Shown here piece by piece: positions 51,575 through 60,510 of a DNA stretch of 64,000 bases. The translations under genes were made by a program, and so were the position numbers. The notes under the pieces were generated by a model. That model ran no database searches. It saw only the letters and a list, made by a program, of their open reading frames with translations, and had not been told where the DNA came from. Source of the stretch: JBARKJ01 sp963698885 (GTDB lineage Bacteria; Nitrospirota; JACRHJ01); the NCBI GenBank assembly GCA_963698885.1, contig CAVOSJ010000006.1, positions 186,001 through 250,000 on the forward strand. Direction: 5' to 3'. Each line of letters begins with the position of its first letter. The stretch's first letter is position 1.

Positions 51575-52352
51575 ATGAAAGAACTAATCAGTCGCCAAAC
51601 GCGCCGCGAAAGAGGCGGGGAAAATATTGCTCTCCTACTTGGGGAAGCTGGAGCATGTCGAGTATAAGGGCCGGCGCGACCCGGTAAGCGAGGCGGACAA
51701 GGCGTCCGAGAAGCGGGTCGCGGAGATTATCAGGGAGGCGTTTCCGGCGCACGGATTTCTGGCGGAGGAGAAGACCTCGTGGACGGGTAAGGACAAAGGC
51801 GCCCGGTGGATTGTGGACCCGCTGGACGGCACGGTGAATTACGCACACGGCTACCCGCACTTCTCGGTCTCCATCGCTTTCGAGAGGGACGGGGACCTAC
51901 TGGCGGGCGTGGTATTCGACCCGGTGCGGAAAGAACTGTTTTCCGCCGTCAAAGGCGGCGGGGCTTTTTTGAACAGCAAGCCGATACAGGTATCAGGGAC
52001 TAAGAAGTTGATAAAGTCGCTTATCGTAACCGGCTTCCCTTACGATATCGAGAGCCGCCCGAAGGAAATCCTCGAACCGTTTAACCGGATGGTCCTGGCG
52101 TCGCAAGGGGTACGGCGCGACGGCTCCGCCGCGCTGAACCTGTGCTACCTGGCGTGCGGCCGTTTCGACGGCTACTGGGAAATGGGGCTTAAGCCCTGGG
52201 ACACCGCGGCCGGGACGCTTATCCTGCGCGAGGCGGGCGGGGTAGTGACGGATTTCAAAGGTGAGCCGTTCAAGCCTGAGATGCAGGAGATACTGGCGAG
52301 CAACGGAAAGATACAGAAAGAAATGATGGAGACTCTGGAAATAGGGGCCTGA
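51575..52352 (+). CDS. Inositol monophosphatase family protein (one frameshift)
   Basis: Metal-dependent phosphatase of the SuhB/IMPase family. Motif 1 is WIVDPLDGTVNYAHGYPHF, with the earlier metal ligand Glu in FLAEEKTSW, and the C-terminal motif is GYWEMGLKPWDTAAGTLIL. Likely dephosphorylates inositol phosphates or related sugars. The ATG at 51575 after GTAGGGGG reads MKELIS, then one extra base near 51590; the family sequence continues VAKRAAKEAGKILLSYLGK. Repaired length about 258 residues, standard. It converges with the DUF2156 gene four bases away. Confidence 0.9.
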
Positions 52353-52355
52353 AAA

Positions 52356-53265
52356 TTACTCCCTCGGCCAGACCTTGAACTTCTCCACCATCCGTATCGG
52401 GTTGTAAGACTGCTTGGATTTTTTCAGGTTCGGCTCGCCCAGGTCCTGCTCGCGGTTCACAAATTCTATATCCGGGAACTCCTGTTTTAAGAACTCGCTC
52501 GAAATATATTGATACAGCCCCGAGAATTCCTGGTTCGCTTTCTCCACGTGCACGACGACCATTTCCTCGTTTAAAAGCTCGCCCAGCGACAGCGCCTCGA
52601 TAACGCCGCTTATAAGGACTACGCCGCCGATGGTGGAGAGGTCTTTCAGGTGGTCCAGCGCGTGCTGCGTCGCCTCCGCCTCGCCGAACGTGGACGGTAT
52701 ATTTACGGAGCATTTCTCGCGGCACCAGCGCTCGACTAAGTCCTTCGCCTGCGGGACAAGCTCCGGCGTCAGCCTCTGATACTGCGGGTCATGCTTCTTC
52801 AGGAAACGGTTCAGCAGGTTCTTCTTGTCGTGGAATTTCCTGCCGGAGAGCGAGATGAGTTCGCTGGTGCTGTAGACGTAATCGCTGTCGTCCTGGCTCA
52901 GTTCGTATTTATATTTACTGTCCCCCTCGATATATTTTTTGATGAATTCCGCCGATGCCAGGTTGACCACGGGCATCTCGTCATCTCTCCCGCATGAAAT
53001 CCATCTGACTGTTTATCGTTTCCGGGATTTTATTATCGCCGACGGGCGGGAAGAAGTAATATTCCCCCTGGTAGGACTTTGCGTAGAAGAGGAGGTTGCC
53101 GTTAAGAGTGCTGATTTTATAATCGTGGACGTGCTTGAACATGAAGAGGTTCGTGAAGCAAAGCTCCGAGACCTCAGGCCTCATGGCGCGGAATATCGCC
53201 TCCACCGGCTCCCGGTCGGAAAGCTCGATAGGGCGGAACGCTGGAAATTTCGGGAAGTCGGCCAT
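52356..53265 (-). CDS. DUF2156 / phosphatidylglycerol lysyltransferase C-terminal-like protein (one frameshift)
   Basis: Acyltransferase-fold protein resembling DUF2156 (PF09924). The N-terminal part FRPIELSDREPVEAIFRAM then SELCFTNLFMFKHV and YYFFPPVGDNKI fits the first GNAT-like lobe; the second part has YVYSTSELISLSGRKFHDKKN, the typical KxxxxNRF-like segment and GEAEATQHALDHL. The two parts lie in different frames because of one extra base near 52995; repaired, the junction reads MRGRDDEMPVVNLASAEF. Total about 302 residues. No transmembrane part is present, so it is not a full MprF. Substrate unknown. Confidence 0.75.
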
Positions 53266-53284
53266 TGAAGAAATTATAACACCA

Positions 53285-53414
53285 AAACCTTTCTTTCTTT
53301 TCTTTTGCGAAAAAGAAAAGAAACAAAAGAAAACGGGGCAGAAAACAATTTAGCAGGTTTTAACCCCGGCTTTTCTTTGTGTTACTTTCTTTTCACCCGA
53401 AAAGAAAGTAACGA
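53285..53414. repeat. Two-hairpin intergenic repeat, copy 12
   Basis: A T/A-rich hairpin (TTTCTTTTCTTTT / AAAAAGAAAAGAAA) and GTTACTTTCTTTTC / GAAAAGAAAGTAAC (53381-53412). Lies between the end of uvrA and the start of the DUF2156 gene on the minus strand. Confidence 0.85.
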
Positions 53415-53415
53415 C

Positions 53416-56247
53416 TTACATGTTTAACGCCTTTTTCAAGAACTGCCCCGTATACGACCCTTTTGCCTTCGCGATGTCTTCCGGCGTGCCCATCGCGACT
53501 ATGCGTCCGCCGCCGTCCCCGCCTTCCGGGCCTAAGTCTATTATATGATCGGCCGTCTTTATCACGTCAAGGTTATGCTCGATGACCACCACCGTGTTCC
53601 CCGTCTCCACCAGCCGGTTCAGTACGTCGAGGAGCTTCTGAATGTCCGCGAAGTGCAGCCCTGTGGTCGGCTCGTCAAGGATATACAAGGTTCGACCGGT
53701 GCTGCGCTTCGACAGTTCTTTCGAGAGCTTCACCCTCTGCGCCTCGCCGCCGGAGAGCGTAGTGGCGGACTGGCCGAGCTTAATGTAACCCAGCCCCACG
53801 TCGTTTATGGTAACCAGCTTGTTGTGTATCACGGGGATGTTCTCGAAGAAGTCCAGCCCCTCGGATACGGTCATCTCCAGCACGTCCGTGATACTTTTAC
53901 CCTTGTACTTTATCTCCAGCGTCTCGCGGTTATAGCGCTTGCCCTTGCATACGTCGCAGGTCACGAACACGTCCGGCAGGAAGTGCATCTCAATCTTTAT
54001 CACTCCGTCGCCCTGGCATGCCTCGCACCGCCCGCCCTTGACGTTAAAGCTGTACCGGCCCGCCTTGTAGCCGCGCATCCTGGATTCGGGCACCTGCGCG
54101 AACATCTCCCGAATGTGCGTGAACAGCCCGGTATAAGTCGCCGGGTTGGAACGCGGCGTCCTGCCGATGGGAGATTGGTCGATGTCTATGACCTTGTCCA
54201 CTTCGTGCAGGCCGAGCACGCCGTCGCACAGGCCCGCGCGTTCGGTGGAGCGGTAGAACTGCTGCGCGAGGGTCTTGTACAGGACCTCAAGCACCAGCGA
54301 GGATTTCCCGGAGCCGGAGACGCCCGTCACGCAGGTCAGCACGCCAAGCGGTATCCGGACGTCTATATTTTTCAGGTTATTCTCATGCGCCTTCTTTATG
54401 GTGATATACTTCCTGGCGGTCCTGCGCGTAAGCGGGACGAGTATCTTTCTTCTGCCGGAGAGGTACGCGCCGGTTAGCGAATCCTCGTTCTCCATTATCT
54501 CTTTAGGCGTACCCTGCGCCACCACGTATCCGCCGTGTTCCCCGGCGCCGGGCCCCATGTCGATTACGTAATCGGAGCGCAGTATCGTGTCCTCGTCGTG
54601 CTCCACGACCAGCACGGTATTGCCGAGGTTCTTGAGCGACAGCAGGGTATCCAGCAGTTTCTCGTTGTCTCTCTGGTGCAGGCCGATGGACGGCTCGTCG
54701 AGTATATAGAGCACGCCCATGAGCGAGGAGCCTATCTGCGTCGCAAGCCTTATCCGCTCCGCCTCGCCGCCAGAGAGCGTCGCCGCGCGCCTGTCCAGCG
54801 TGAGGTAGTCCAGCCCCACGTTTATGAGGAACCCCAGCCGCTCGTTGATCTCCTTCAGGATCTTCTGCGCGATGAAAGACTCTTTCTCCGTCAGCGGCAG
54901 TTCCGTAAAGAACTCACGCGCCCGGCGCACGGAAAGCCTCGTCGCCTGCGTGATGTTTACGTCGCCTACCTTTATGGAAAGAGATTCCTTCCGTAACCTG
55001 TCGCCGTGGCATGCCGGGCACGGGTGCGCGCCCATGTATTCCTCTATCTCCTGGCGGATGTATGCGGACTCGGTCTCATGGTATCGCCTGGCCAGGTTTT
55101 TCACCACTCCCTCGAACTCGCGGGTGTAGAACTGCTTCCGGCCGTCGCGCATGAACCAGAACTTTACTTCCTCGCCGCCGGAGCCGTATAAAATCGCGTC
55201 TTGAGCTTTCTTCGGCAGCTTCTTCCAGGACGCCGTGAGCGAGAACCCGAAATGGTCGGCTATCGCCTCCAGCATCTGGTAGTAGAATACAGTCGTCCGT
55301 TTCGACCACGGCTTGACCGCGCCCTCGCGTATCGATAGATCTTTATTCGGGATGACTAAGTCCGGGTCTATGTCCATCTTCGCGCCCAGGCCGTCGCACT
55401 CCGGGCACGCGCCGTGCGGGTTATTGAACGAGAACATCCGGGGCGTCATCTCCGGGTAGGATATGCCGCAGGAGGTGCAGGCGAGCTTTTCGGAGTAGAG
55501 TATGTCTTTCGCGCCTTCCTTGACTCCTGCCTCGACGGGAGAGATTACGACGATGCCTTCGGAGAGCTTCAGCGCGACTTCCAGGGAATCGGCGAGCCGC
55601 TTTTCGATTCCCTCCTTTATGACGAGCCTGTCGATGACTATCTCGATGGTATGCTTCTTGTTCTTGTCCAGGACGATATTCTCGGAGAGGTCCCGCACCG
55701 CCTTGTCTATGCGCGCGCGGACGTAGCCCTCCTTCTTCATCTGGGCCAGCTCTTTTCGATATTCCCCCTTGCGTCCGCGTACGATTGGAGCGAGCACCGA
55801 AATCTTGGCGCCGGGCGGCATCGCGGTTATCTTGTCCACCATCTGCGAGACGGTCTGGGAAGTGATTTCCTTGCCGCAGTTGTAGCAGTACGGGTGGCCT
55901 ATGCGCGCGTACAGAAGGCGCAGGTAATCGTAGATTTCCGTCACCGTGCCGACGGTACTGCGCGGGTTCTTCGAGGTGGTCTTCTGCTCGATGGATATTG
56001 CGGGTGAGAGGCCCTCGATAGAGTCCACGTCCGGCTTGTCCATCTGTTCCAGGAACTGCCGTGCGTATGCGGAGAGCGACTCGACGTATCGCCTCTGTCC
56101 CTCGGCGTATATGGTGTCGAATGCGAGGGAGGATTTCCCCGAGCCGGAAAGCCCGGTGATTACAACGAGTTTGTCCCTGGGTATCTCCAGGTCTATGTTT
56201 TTTAAGTTATGCTCTCTTGCGCCCTTGATGATAAGCTTGTCCTGCAT
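53416..56247 (-). CDS. uvrA: Excinuclease ABC subunit A
   Basis: Damage-recognition ATPase of nucleotide excision repair. The 943 residues carry two ABC modules with Walker A GLSGSGKSSLAFD near residue 31 and GVSGSGKSSLVLEVL, signature motifs TLSGGEAERIRLATQIG and TLSGGEAQRVKLSKEL, Walker B YILDEPSIGLHQRD and YILDEPTTGLHFAD. Zinc-binding cysteines are in CPACHGDRL, CEACQGDG and CDVCKGKRY. The gene is intact over 2.8 kb. A promoter lies just upstream; no obvious SOS box was seen. Confidence 0.97.
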   Translation of the reverse strand: MQDKLIIKGAREHNLKNIDLEIPRDKLVVITGLSGSGKSSLAFDTIYAEGQRRYVESLSAYARQFLEQMDKPDVDSIEGLSPAISIEQKTTSKNPRSTVGTVTEIYDYLRLLYARIGHPYCYNCGKEITSQTVSQMVDKITAMPPGAKISVLAPIVRGRKGEYRKELAQMKKEGYVRARIDKAVRDLSENIVLDKNKKHTIEIVIDRLVIKEGIEKRLADSLEVALKLSEGIVVISPVEAGVKEGAKDILYSEKLACTSCGISYPEMTPRMFSFNNPHGACPECDGLGAKMDIDPDLVIPNKDLSIREGAVKPWSKRTTVFYYQMLEAIADHFGFSLTASWKKLPKKAQDAILYGSGGEEVKFWFMRDGRKQFYTREFEGVVKNLARRYHETESAYIRQEIEEYMGAHPCPACHGDRLRKESLSIKVGDVNITQATRLSVRRAREFFTELPLTEKESFIAQKILKEINERLGFLINVGLDYLTLDRRAATLSGGEAERIRLATQIGSSLMGVLYILDEPSIGLHQRDNEKLLDTLLSLKNLGNTVLVVEHDEDTILRSDYVIDMGPGAGEHGGYVVAQGTPKEIMENEDSLTGAYLSGRRKILVPLTRRTARKYITIKKAHENNLKNIDVRIPLGVLTCVTGVSGSGKSSLVLEVLYKTLAQQFYRSTERAGLCDGVLGLHEVDKVIDIDQSPIGRTPRSNPATYTGLFTHIREMFAQVPESRMRGYKAGRYSFNVKGGRCEACQGDGVIKIEMHFLPDVFVTCDVCKGKRYNRETLEIKYKGKSITDVLEMTVSEGLDFFENIPVIHNKLVTINDVGLGYIKLGQSATTLSGGEAQRVKLSKELSKRSTGRTLYILDEPTTGLHFADIQKLLDVLNRLVETGNTVVVIEHNLDVIKTADHIIDLGPEGGDGGGRIVAMGTPEDIAKAKGSYTGQFLKKALNM

Positions 56248-56278
56248 CTGCTTTAGAACCCCTCTACTCCCCTAACCC

Positions 56279-56306
56279 ATTATAAAACAAGATAGTGAAC
56301 TAACAA
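56279..56306 (-). promoter_or_regulatory. Promoter of uvrA
   Basis: On the minus strand TTGTTA (56306-56301), 16-base spacer, TATAAT (56284-56279). Start expected near 56272, about 25 bases before the ATG, leaving room for GAGGGG. Confidence 0.6.
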
Positions 56307-56457
56307 TTTTAACACCGGAAGGGGCGTAGCGCAAGAAGATTCAGGACGCGGCCTGGGGGATGCGACGGAATCCGTTTTTGAGTGATATAATTTAAAGTGT
56401 ACCGTGTGCGGCGTAACAGTTGCCTGTTTCCCGGGCAACATGCAAAGTGAGGGGCGT

Positions 56458-56649
56458 ATGATGGACATCGACGATTTACATGAACAGATTATGCTTTTTG
56501 AGGAATTAGAAGATTATTTTTCCGGAGTCCAGGCCAAGCCCGCGGATGAGGCGCGCAGAAAACAGCTGCTGCAACAGGTAGTCCAACTGAAAGAGAAAGC
56601 AAGCGCGGAATTTCAGGCGCTTAAAGACAAAGAAGAGATAGCGGCTTAA
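56458..56649 (+). CDS. Small helical protein of unknown function
   Basis: About 63 residues (MMDIDDLHEQIMLFEELEDY, then EARRKQLLQQVVQLKEKASA), predicted to form two amphipathic helices. GAGGGG stands just before two adjacent ATGs at 56458 and 56461; the second gives the better spacing. A TATAAT box at 56386-56391 and a perfect terminator at 56679 delimit a single-gene transcript, which supports this being a real gene. Family not recognised. Confidence 0.65.
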   Translation: MMDIDDLHEQIMLFEELEDYFSGVQAKPADEARRKQLLQQVVQLKEKASAEFQALKDKEEIAA

Positions 56650-56678
56650 AAGGGATTTCATTCGGCATGGATATGGAA

Positions 56679-56708
56679 GCGCCCGCAAGACTATGCGGGC
56701 GCTTTTTT
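56679..56708 (+). terminator. Rho-independent terminator
   Basis: GCGCCCGCA (56679-56687) and TGCGGGCGC (56694-56702) with a six-base loop, followed by six T. It closes the small-protein transcript. Confidence 0.9.
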
Positions 56709-56741
56709 AATTTAAAAGGGGACAGGGGAAGAATAACGTAA

Positions 56742-57734
56742 CTATTTTAAAATCTTTCTTTTTTTTAGGTGCTCTTCCATTTCTTCTTTATCAAATCTTT
56801 TAATACAATCTTCCTGTATTTGGAGAGCGTAAGTAAGTTGTTTAATCATGATGTTTTCAGAGCTATGACATTTTTCAAATAAATCCATATCCTTGGGTAT
56901 TACAAAAATTTTAGAGTTTCCTTGATGGATATGTTTTAAATAGACAATTAAACTTTGCAGAGAAATGGATAGCAATATTATTTTATAAAAAGTAGCTTCT
57001 GGATCCCAATTTATCGAAGTCTCCCGGAAAGCGAAATGACTATCTTTCTTTTTTGAAACGGGACTATTTTCTACTGCTTCAGCCGAAAGAAAAGAGTTTC
57101 CAAATCTACTGCCAGATAAAGTTTGAATTTTTTCAGTAAAAGGCACGCCCCCTTTCCCTCCATCACCAATAGAAATACTAAAGCCGCCTTCTTTTATTCG
57201 GAATCCATGCTTAATACTATTATGTTCTATTATTTGTGTAAGTTCTAACAATTCCATAGCCATAGAATCCCAGAATCGAGAAAATTTACTTCGAACTTCT
57301 TGTAATTGATCTTTGGGCATTTGTAGTTCATCTGGAAAAACTTCTTTGACTATCAAGTCCCAAGTTAAAGAACTAGCATCGAATACATTAGGAATATCCA
57401 ACTGTTCCTTGATTGCTTTTATGATTTTTCTTATTTGTGAAGGCTTGCTTTTTTGGACCCATCCAACAACACAATAAGGAGCTTGAACTGTAGCGCATAG
57501 AAAAGTAAAAAAAGTTTCTAAGACATGATAAAAAGTATATCTTAAAGCTGTTGCCGCTTCTTTTTCGTTTTCACTTTTTAAGTTTTGGAAATGTGTTTTC
57601 GCAAGGTACTGAAAATAGGAAGGATTGATGGAATTAATAAATTCTAAGTTTTGCTTTCTTAAATCAAAACCCCATAAACAAAATGGTGTATCATCAACGA
57701 TGAAAATAAAATATTCTAATTCTTTTTCTTTCAT
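56742..57734 (-). CDS. AT-rich orphan protein with a GHKL ATPase-like motif
   Basis: A 330-residue protein whose DNA is far richer in A and T than nearly everything else in the window, pointing to recent transfer. I do not recognise the family as a whole. The stretch ELTQIIEHNSIKHG resembles the N-box of GHKL (HATPase) proteins and ISIGDGGKGGVPF the following G1 box, about 20 residues later, which is closer than usual. The N-terminal 150 residues (YFIFIVDDTPFCLWGFDLRK) are unassigned. No signal peptide. A MntA/HepT pair lies 150 bases away on the other strand, so this may be an accessory or defence-related segment. Confidence 0.55.
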   Translation of the reverse strand: MKEKELEYFIFIVDDTPFCLWGFDLRKQNLEFINSINPSYFQYLAKTHFQNLKSENEKEAATALRYTFYHVLETFFTFLCATVQAPYCVVGWVQKSKPSQIRKIIKAIKEQLDIPNVFDASSLTWDLIVKEVFPDELQMPKDQLQEVRSKFSRFWDSMAMELLELTQIIEHNSIKHGFRIKEGGFSISIGDGGKGGVPFTEKIQTLSGSRFGNSFLSAEAVENSPVSKKKDSHFAFRETSINWDPEATFYKIILLSISLQSLIVYLKHIHQGNSKIFVIPKDMDLFEKCHSSENIMIKQLTYALQIQEDCIKRFDKEEMEEHLKKRKILK

Positions 57735-57852
57735 TTTTCCAAGATAGCATAGATAAAGAAAAAATCAACGGGTACTTATTTAAAAATCTGTGTCGCCCAC
57801 CCAGAAGTTGAAACAATCGCCGTTGCGCTTCTTCCCGACAAAATAAAATCAC

Positions 57853-57881
57853 TTGACATAACCCGCGAATATATTTAGATT
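57853..57881 (+). promoter_or_regulatory. Promoter of mntA-hepT
   Basis: TTGACA (57853-57858), 17-base spacer, TAGATT (57876-57881). The -10 ends seven bases before the ATG at 57889 and there is no ribosome-binding site, so the mRNA is probably leaderless. Confidence 0.65.
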
Positions 57882-57888
57882 TCTAAGT

Positions 57889-58194
57889 ATGGATAGGAAA
57901 CTTCCCCTTAACGAAATTGCCGCATTCTGCCGCAAATGGAATATTCTCGAATTTTCCCTTTTCGGCTCCGTCTTGCGGGAGGACTTTTCGCCCACGAGCG
58001 ACATAGACGTGCTCGTGCTGTTCCATCCCGATACGCACTACAGCTTTTTCGACCTCGTGCACATGCAGGACGAGTTGAAAGAAATATTCGGGCGGGAAGT
58101 GGACCTTGTCAGCAAACGCGGTATAGAGGCGAGCCGCAACCCAATACGGCGCAAGGAAATCCTTGAATCAGCCGAGGTCGTATATGCTGCGTGA
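57889..58194 (+). CDS. mntA: MntA-type nucleotidyltransferase antitoxin
   Basis: Minimal nucleotidyltransferase of 101 residues. The motif GSVLREDFSPTSDIDV is an exact GSx10DxD, the active site of MntA antitoxins, and REVDLVSKRG supplies the third acid. In characterised HepT/MntA pairs MntA neutralises the toxin by transferring AMP to a HepT tyrosine. It overlaps hepT by 11 bases. It is transcribed from a near-consensus promoter with the start codon at the expected first base. Confidence 0.88.
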   Translation: MDRKLPLNEIAAFCRKWNILEFSLFGSVLREDFSPTSDIDVLVLFHPDTHYSFFDLVHMQDELKEIFGREVDLVSKRGIEASRNPIRRKEILESAEVVYAA

Positions 58195-58513
58195 TAAGGC
58201 ATACCTCGTTGACATCCTTGTGGCCGCGAGACTTGCCCGCGAATATTTGACAGGCCAGACCGAGGATGAATTTTACCAGAATATAGAAAAGCAGGATTCC
58301 GTTATCAGGCGTCTTGAAATTATCGGCGAGGCGGCACGCAGGGTTTCCGACGAGACGCAAGCGTCGCTGCCGGAAATGCCATGGGATGACATGAGAAGGA
58401 TGAGAAACTTTCTAATACATGAATATGATGACGTGGATATTTCAATAGTATGGGATACGGCGCAAAACCATCTTCCCACCATTATCGCCTTGCTTGAAAA
58501 GGAACTGCAATAA
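58184..58513 (+). CDS. hepT: HepT-type toxin (HEPN ribonuclease)
   Basis: HEPN-domain protein of about 109 residues (MLRDKAYLVDILVAARLARE). The catalytic and modification motif Rx4HxY is present as RNFLIHEYDDV, with the Tyr that MntA modifies in characterised systems. HepT toxins are RNases. The start at 58184 overlaps mntA by 11 bases; an in-frame ATG-less extension upstream is not needed. Together the two genes form a complete type VII toxin-antitoxin module. Confidence 0.88.
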   Translation: MLRDKAYLVDILVAARLAREYLTGQTEDEFYQNIEKQDSVIRRLEIIGEAARRVSDETQASLPEMPWDDMRRMRNFLIHEYDDVDISIVWDTAQNHLPTIIALLEKELQ

Positions 58514-58526
58514 GAAAGGCCCGCCT

Positions 58527-58721
58527 TCACCACTTGAAAAGCCAGCCCAGGACGACCCAGCCGGCCGTGAGCGCCGCCGCCAGGAAGAGCAGCGAGCGGT
58601 GGCCGTGTATCACGGCTGCAACGCTTAATATTTTACCGGGCTTCGACTCTCCGTCGCAGGAGGGACATGCCTCGTCGAAGACATCCATCTTTACTCCGCA
58701 GTGCGGGCATTTGCGTTCCAT
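58527..58721 (-). CDS. Zinc-ribbon protein with one membrane helix
   Basis: A 64-residue protein: two CxxC pairs (KCPHCGVKM and ACPSCDGE) form a zinc ribbon, and a C-terminal helix (LLFLAAALTAGWVVLGWLF) anchors it in the membrane. GGAGAATGAG before the ATG is a fair ribosome-binding site. It converges with hepT, 13 bases away. Function unknown; such proteins often act as small membrane adaptors. Confidence 0.65.
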   Translation of the reverse strand: MERKCPHCGVKMDVFDEACPSCDGESKPGKILSVAAVIHGHRSLLFLAAALTAGWVVLGWLFKW

Positions 58722-59181
58722 CTCATTCTCCCCGGTAATAGTGGTATGCCAATAGACTTAGAGATAATACTACAGGCGGCATTTTTGTAAGTCAAGAAAA
58801 GCCGACGTGACGCTTCCCGTCCTTCCGTTCCTAATAGCTTCTCTCGATTTCCGCGACAACATATCGCTGATTAAGGCTATAATCATATATAAATGGATTT
58901 ATGGACGATTTTCTGTCGGGCGTCATTACATGGGGTGTTTAAGGGCGTTACGAGGCCATTTTAGGGGGTCAGGGGCGGGTTTTGGAACGTCGTTTTTAAA
59001 GGCATTTTATGCCTATTTACCTTTTTATTTCAAGAGGTTAAGGCTTGAAAATAGCGCATCTGAAAATCCCGTTTTGTTTTCCGCAACTGATTGATAAATA
59101 AAGATATTTTTTTCTAAAATTCCCCGAATTCCCCCGACCCCGCTCCTTAAATAAAGAAGTTTTTATTTGTGCGCCGATAAA
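58722..59181. other. Gene-poor AT-rich region
   Basis: 460 bases without a convincing gene. It contains a possible small RNA (58878-59030). An open frame at 58807-59094 has no ribosome-binding site and an uneven composition, and is not called. Confidence 0.5.
58878..59030 (+). ncRNA. Candidate small RNA
   Basis: TATAAT at 58878-58883 could start a transcript near 58890. The body contains a G-rich stretch (AGGGGGTCAGGGGCGGG) and ends with a short hairpin AGGCAT/ATGCCT (59000-59014) followed by T-rich sequence. Weak evidence; a match to no known family was recognised. Confidence 0.25.
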
Positions 59182-59559
59182 TCACTTAATCGAGTGCAGC
59201 CCCAGCCTGTTCCCTTCGCTGTCCTGGAAATGCGCTATGAAGCCGTACGCGCCTATCGAAGTCTTCGGCATGAGCGTCTTGCCGCCGCTCCCGTCCACCT
59301 TGTCCAGCGTCTCCTCGACATCTTCCACATTCATATATATCAAAACCCCTCTATGCGACGGGATATGGACCTCGCCCTTCACCAGCGCCCCCGCCGCCCC
59401 GTACGATGCGGAACTCATAGGGAAAAACGCCATCTTCACCAGCCCGAAATCGCTTACGGAAAGCTCGACATTAAACACGGATTCATAAAACAACCTGGCC
59501 CTGTCCAGGTCATGGACGGGGATCTCGAACCAATCGGCAATGTTAATTTCGCGAGCCAT
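59182..59559 (-). CDS. VOC family (glyoxalase-like) protein
   Basis: A 125-residue vicinal-oxygen-chelate protein. FEIPVHDLDRARLFYESVF and the C-terminal GFIAHFQDSEGNRLGLHS are typical of the family, which uses paired beta-alpha-beta-beta-beta units to bind a metal. Whether it is an enzyme or binding protein is unknown. GGAGGCATGG precedes the ATG. It appears to be a single-gene unit. Confidence 0.85.
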   Translation of the reverse strand: MAREINIADWFEIPVHDLDRARLFYESVFNVELSVSDFGLVKMAFFPMSSASYGAAGALVKGEVHIPSHRGVLIYMNVEDVEETLDKVDGSGGKTLMPKTSIGAYGFIAHFQDSEGNRLGLHSIK

Positions 59560-59757
59560 ATTTCCATGCCTCCAGTATAAAACGTCGTTATCTATAATTG
59601 TAATCTTTAGAAACGATTACGGCAACTCGGCCTGAAAATCGGGCTTCCAAAAAAGGGGGGCGTCAGGGGAGAAAGAGACCAGTTCGGAACAGGCAAACAT
59701 AAGCCGTTTGCGGTATAATTGATATAGGAAAAGATTTACGAAATACTGGGGTGGGAT

Positions 59758-59982
59758 ATGAAAAGATTAACTAAATACTGGGTCGCGCTGGTCCCGTTGG
59801 CGCTTACCGCGTTATATGCCGGGCTTACCATAACCTCCGAGCCGCAGGTGCAGGGCTTGCATAACGGCATATACGATTACATATACAACCGATGGATATT
59901 AATCGGCCTGGCGGTAACGGTACTCGTGCTGATTGCGGATGCGGCCGGCGACATAAGAAATACGTGGCATAGACGGCACTAA
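59758..59982 (+). CDS. Small two-helix membrane protein, unknown
   Basis: A 74-residue protein with helices YWVALVPLALTALYAGLTI and WILIGLAVTVLVLIADAAG separated by a short polar loop, so both ends probably lie in the cytoplasm. GGGGTGGG precedes the ATG and TATAAT is at 59714-59719. Function unknown. Confidence 0.65.
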   Translation: MKRLTKYWVALVPLALTALYAGLTITSEPQVQGLHNGIYDYIYNRWILIGLAVTVLVLIADAAGDIRNTWHRRH

Positions 59983-60016
59983 TCGACCGCAGGTGCGAAG
60001 AAAAATAAGGGAAATA

Positions 60017-60385
60017 TTACTCCAATATCTTCTCGCCGCTGTCGGTGAACGTCAAGTCCAGGAACCTGTGCGGGGGCGGGCCGCTCTCTATAACTACGCA
60101 GCGGAAGGGCCTTTTTATGTGATGGCCCGTAGCGGCAAAGTCCGCTTCGCCGTCTATTTTATAGAACTTGCAACCGTAGGTGTTTTTCTCGATGCTGATT
60201 GTTTTTATCCGCGTCCCTAAAAGCGATTCCGGCTCAGTTCCGGCCCGGCTTTTTAAGTGGTTGATTATCCTGCCTTCTACGAACCTGACTATCTCGTGGT
60301 TGACGTGAATCTCATGTAAAGAGAGCGCCGCAATCAAAATCGCCGCCGAAGCGACTGATATTATAATGAATTTTCGCGCTTTCAA
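60017..60385 (-). CDS. Membrane-anchored or secreted small protein, unknown
   Basis: About 122 residues, starting at a TTG (60385) with GAGGGGGA five bases upstream. The N-terminus FIIISVASAAILIAALSLHE is a signal anchor. The rest (VNHEIVRFVEGRIINHL then TRIKTISIEKNTYGCKFY and DGEADFAATG) is mixed alpha and beta, probably periplasmic. Divergent from the flavin oxidase gene. No family recognised. An in-frame ATG at 60421 would add 12 residues before the signal and is less likely. Confidence 0.55.
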   Translation of the reverse strand: MKARKFIIISVASAAILIAALSLHEIHVNHEIVRFVEGRIINHLKSRAGTEPESLLGTRIKTISIEKNTYGCKFYKIDGEADFAATGHHIKRPFRCVVIESGPPPHRFLDLTFTDSGEKILE

Positions 60386-60510
60386 TATTCCCCCTCGCTG
60401 AAGACCGCCCCAAGCTTTCATACTTTACCACTTTTACCATGACATTTTAAAACATTTGTTTTATTGTTTAATATGGACGTTGCTAGCAGAAATACGTGAA
60501 GGAGTATCTG

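Noticed and set aside
54044..56007. Large plus-strand open frames opposite uvrA
   Set aside because: They are mirror frames of GC-rich uvrA codons with no start signals.
56248..56310. SOS (LexA) operator before uvrA
   Set aside because: No CTG-N10-CAG or GAAC-N4-GTTC palindrome was found near the promoter.
58807..59094. A 95-residue open frame in the gap before the VOC gene
   Set aside because: No ribosome-binding site, no recognisable protein character, and it covers a promoter-like and hairpin region.
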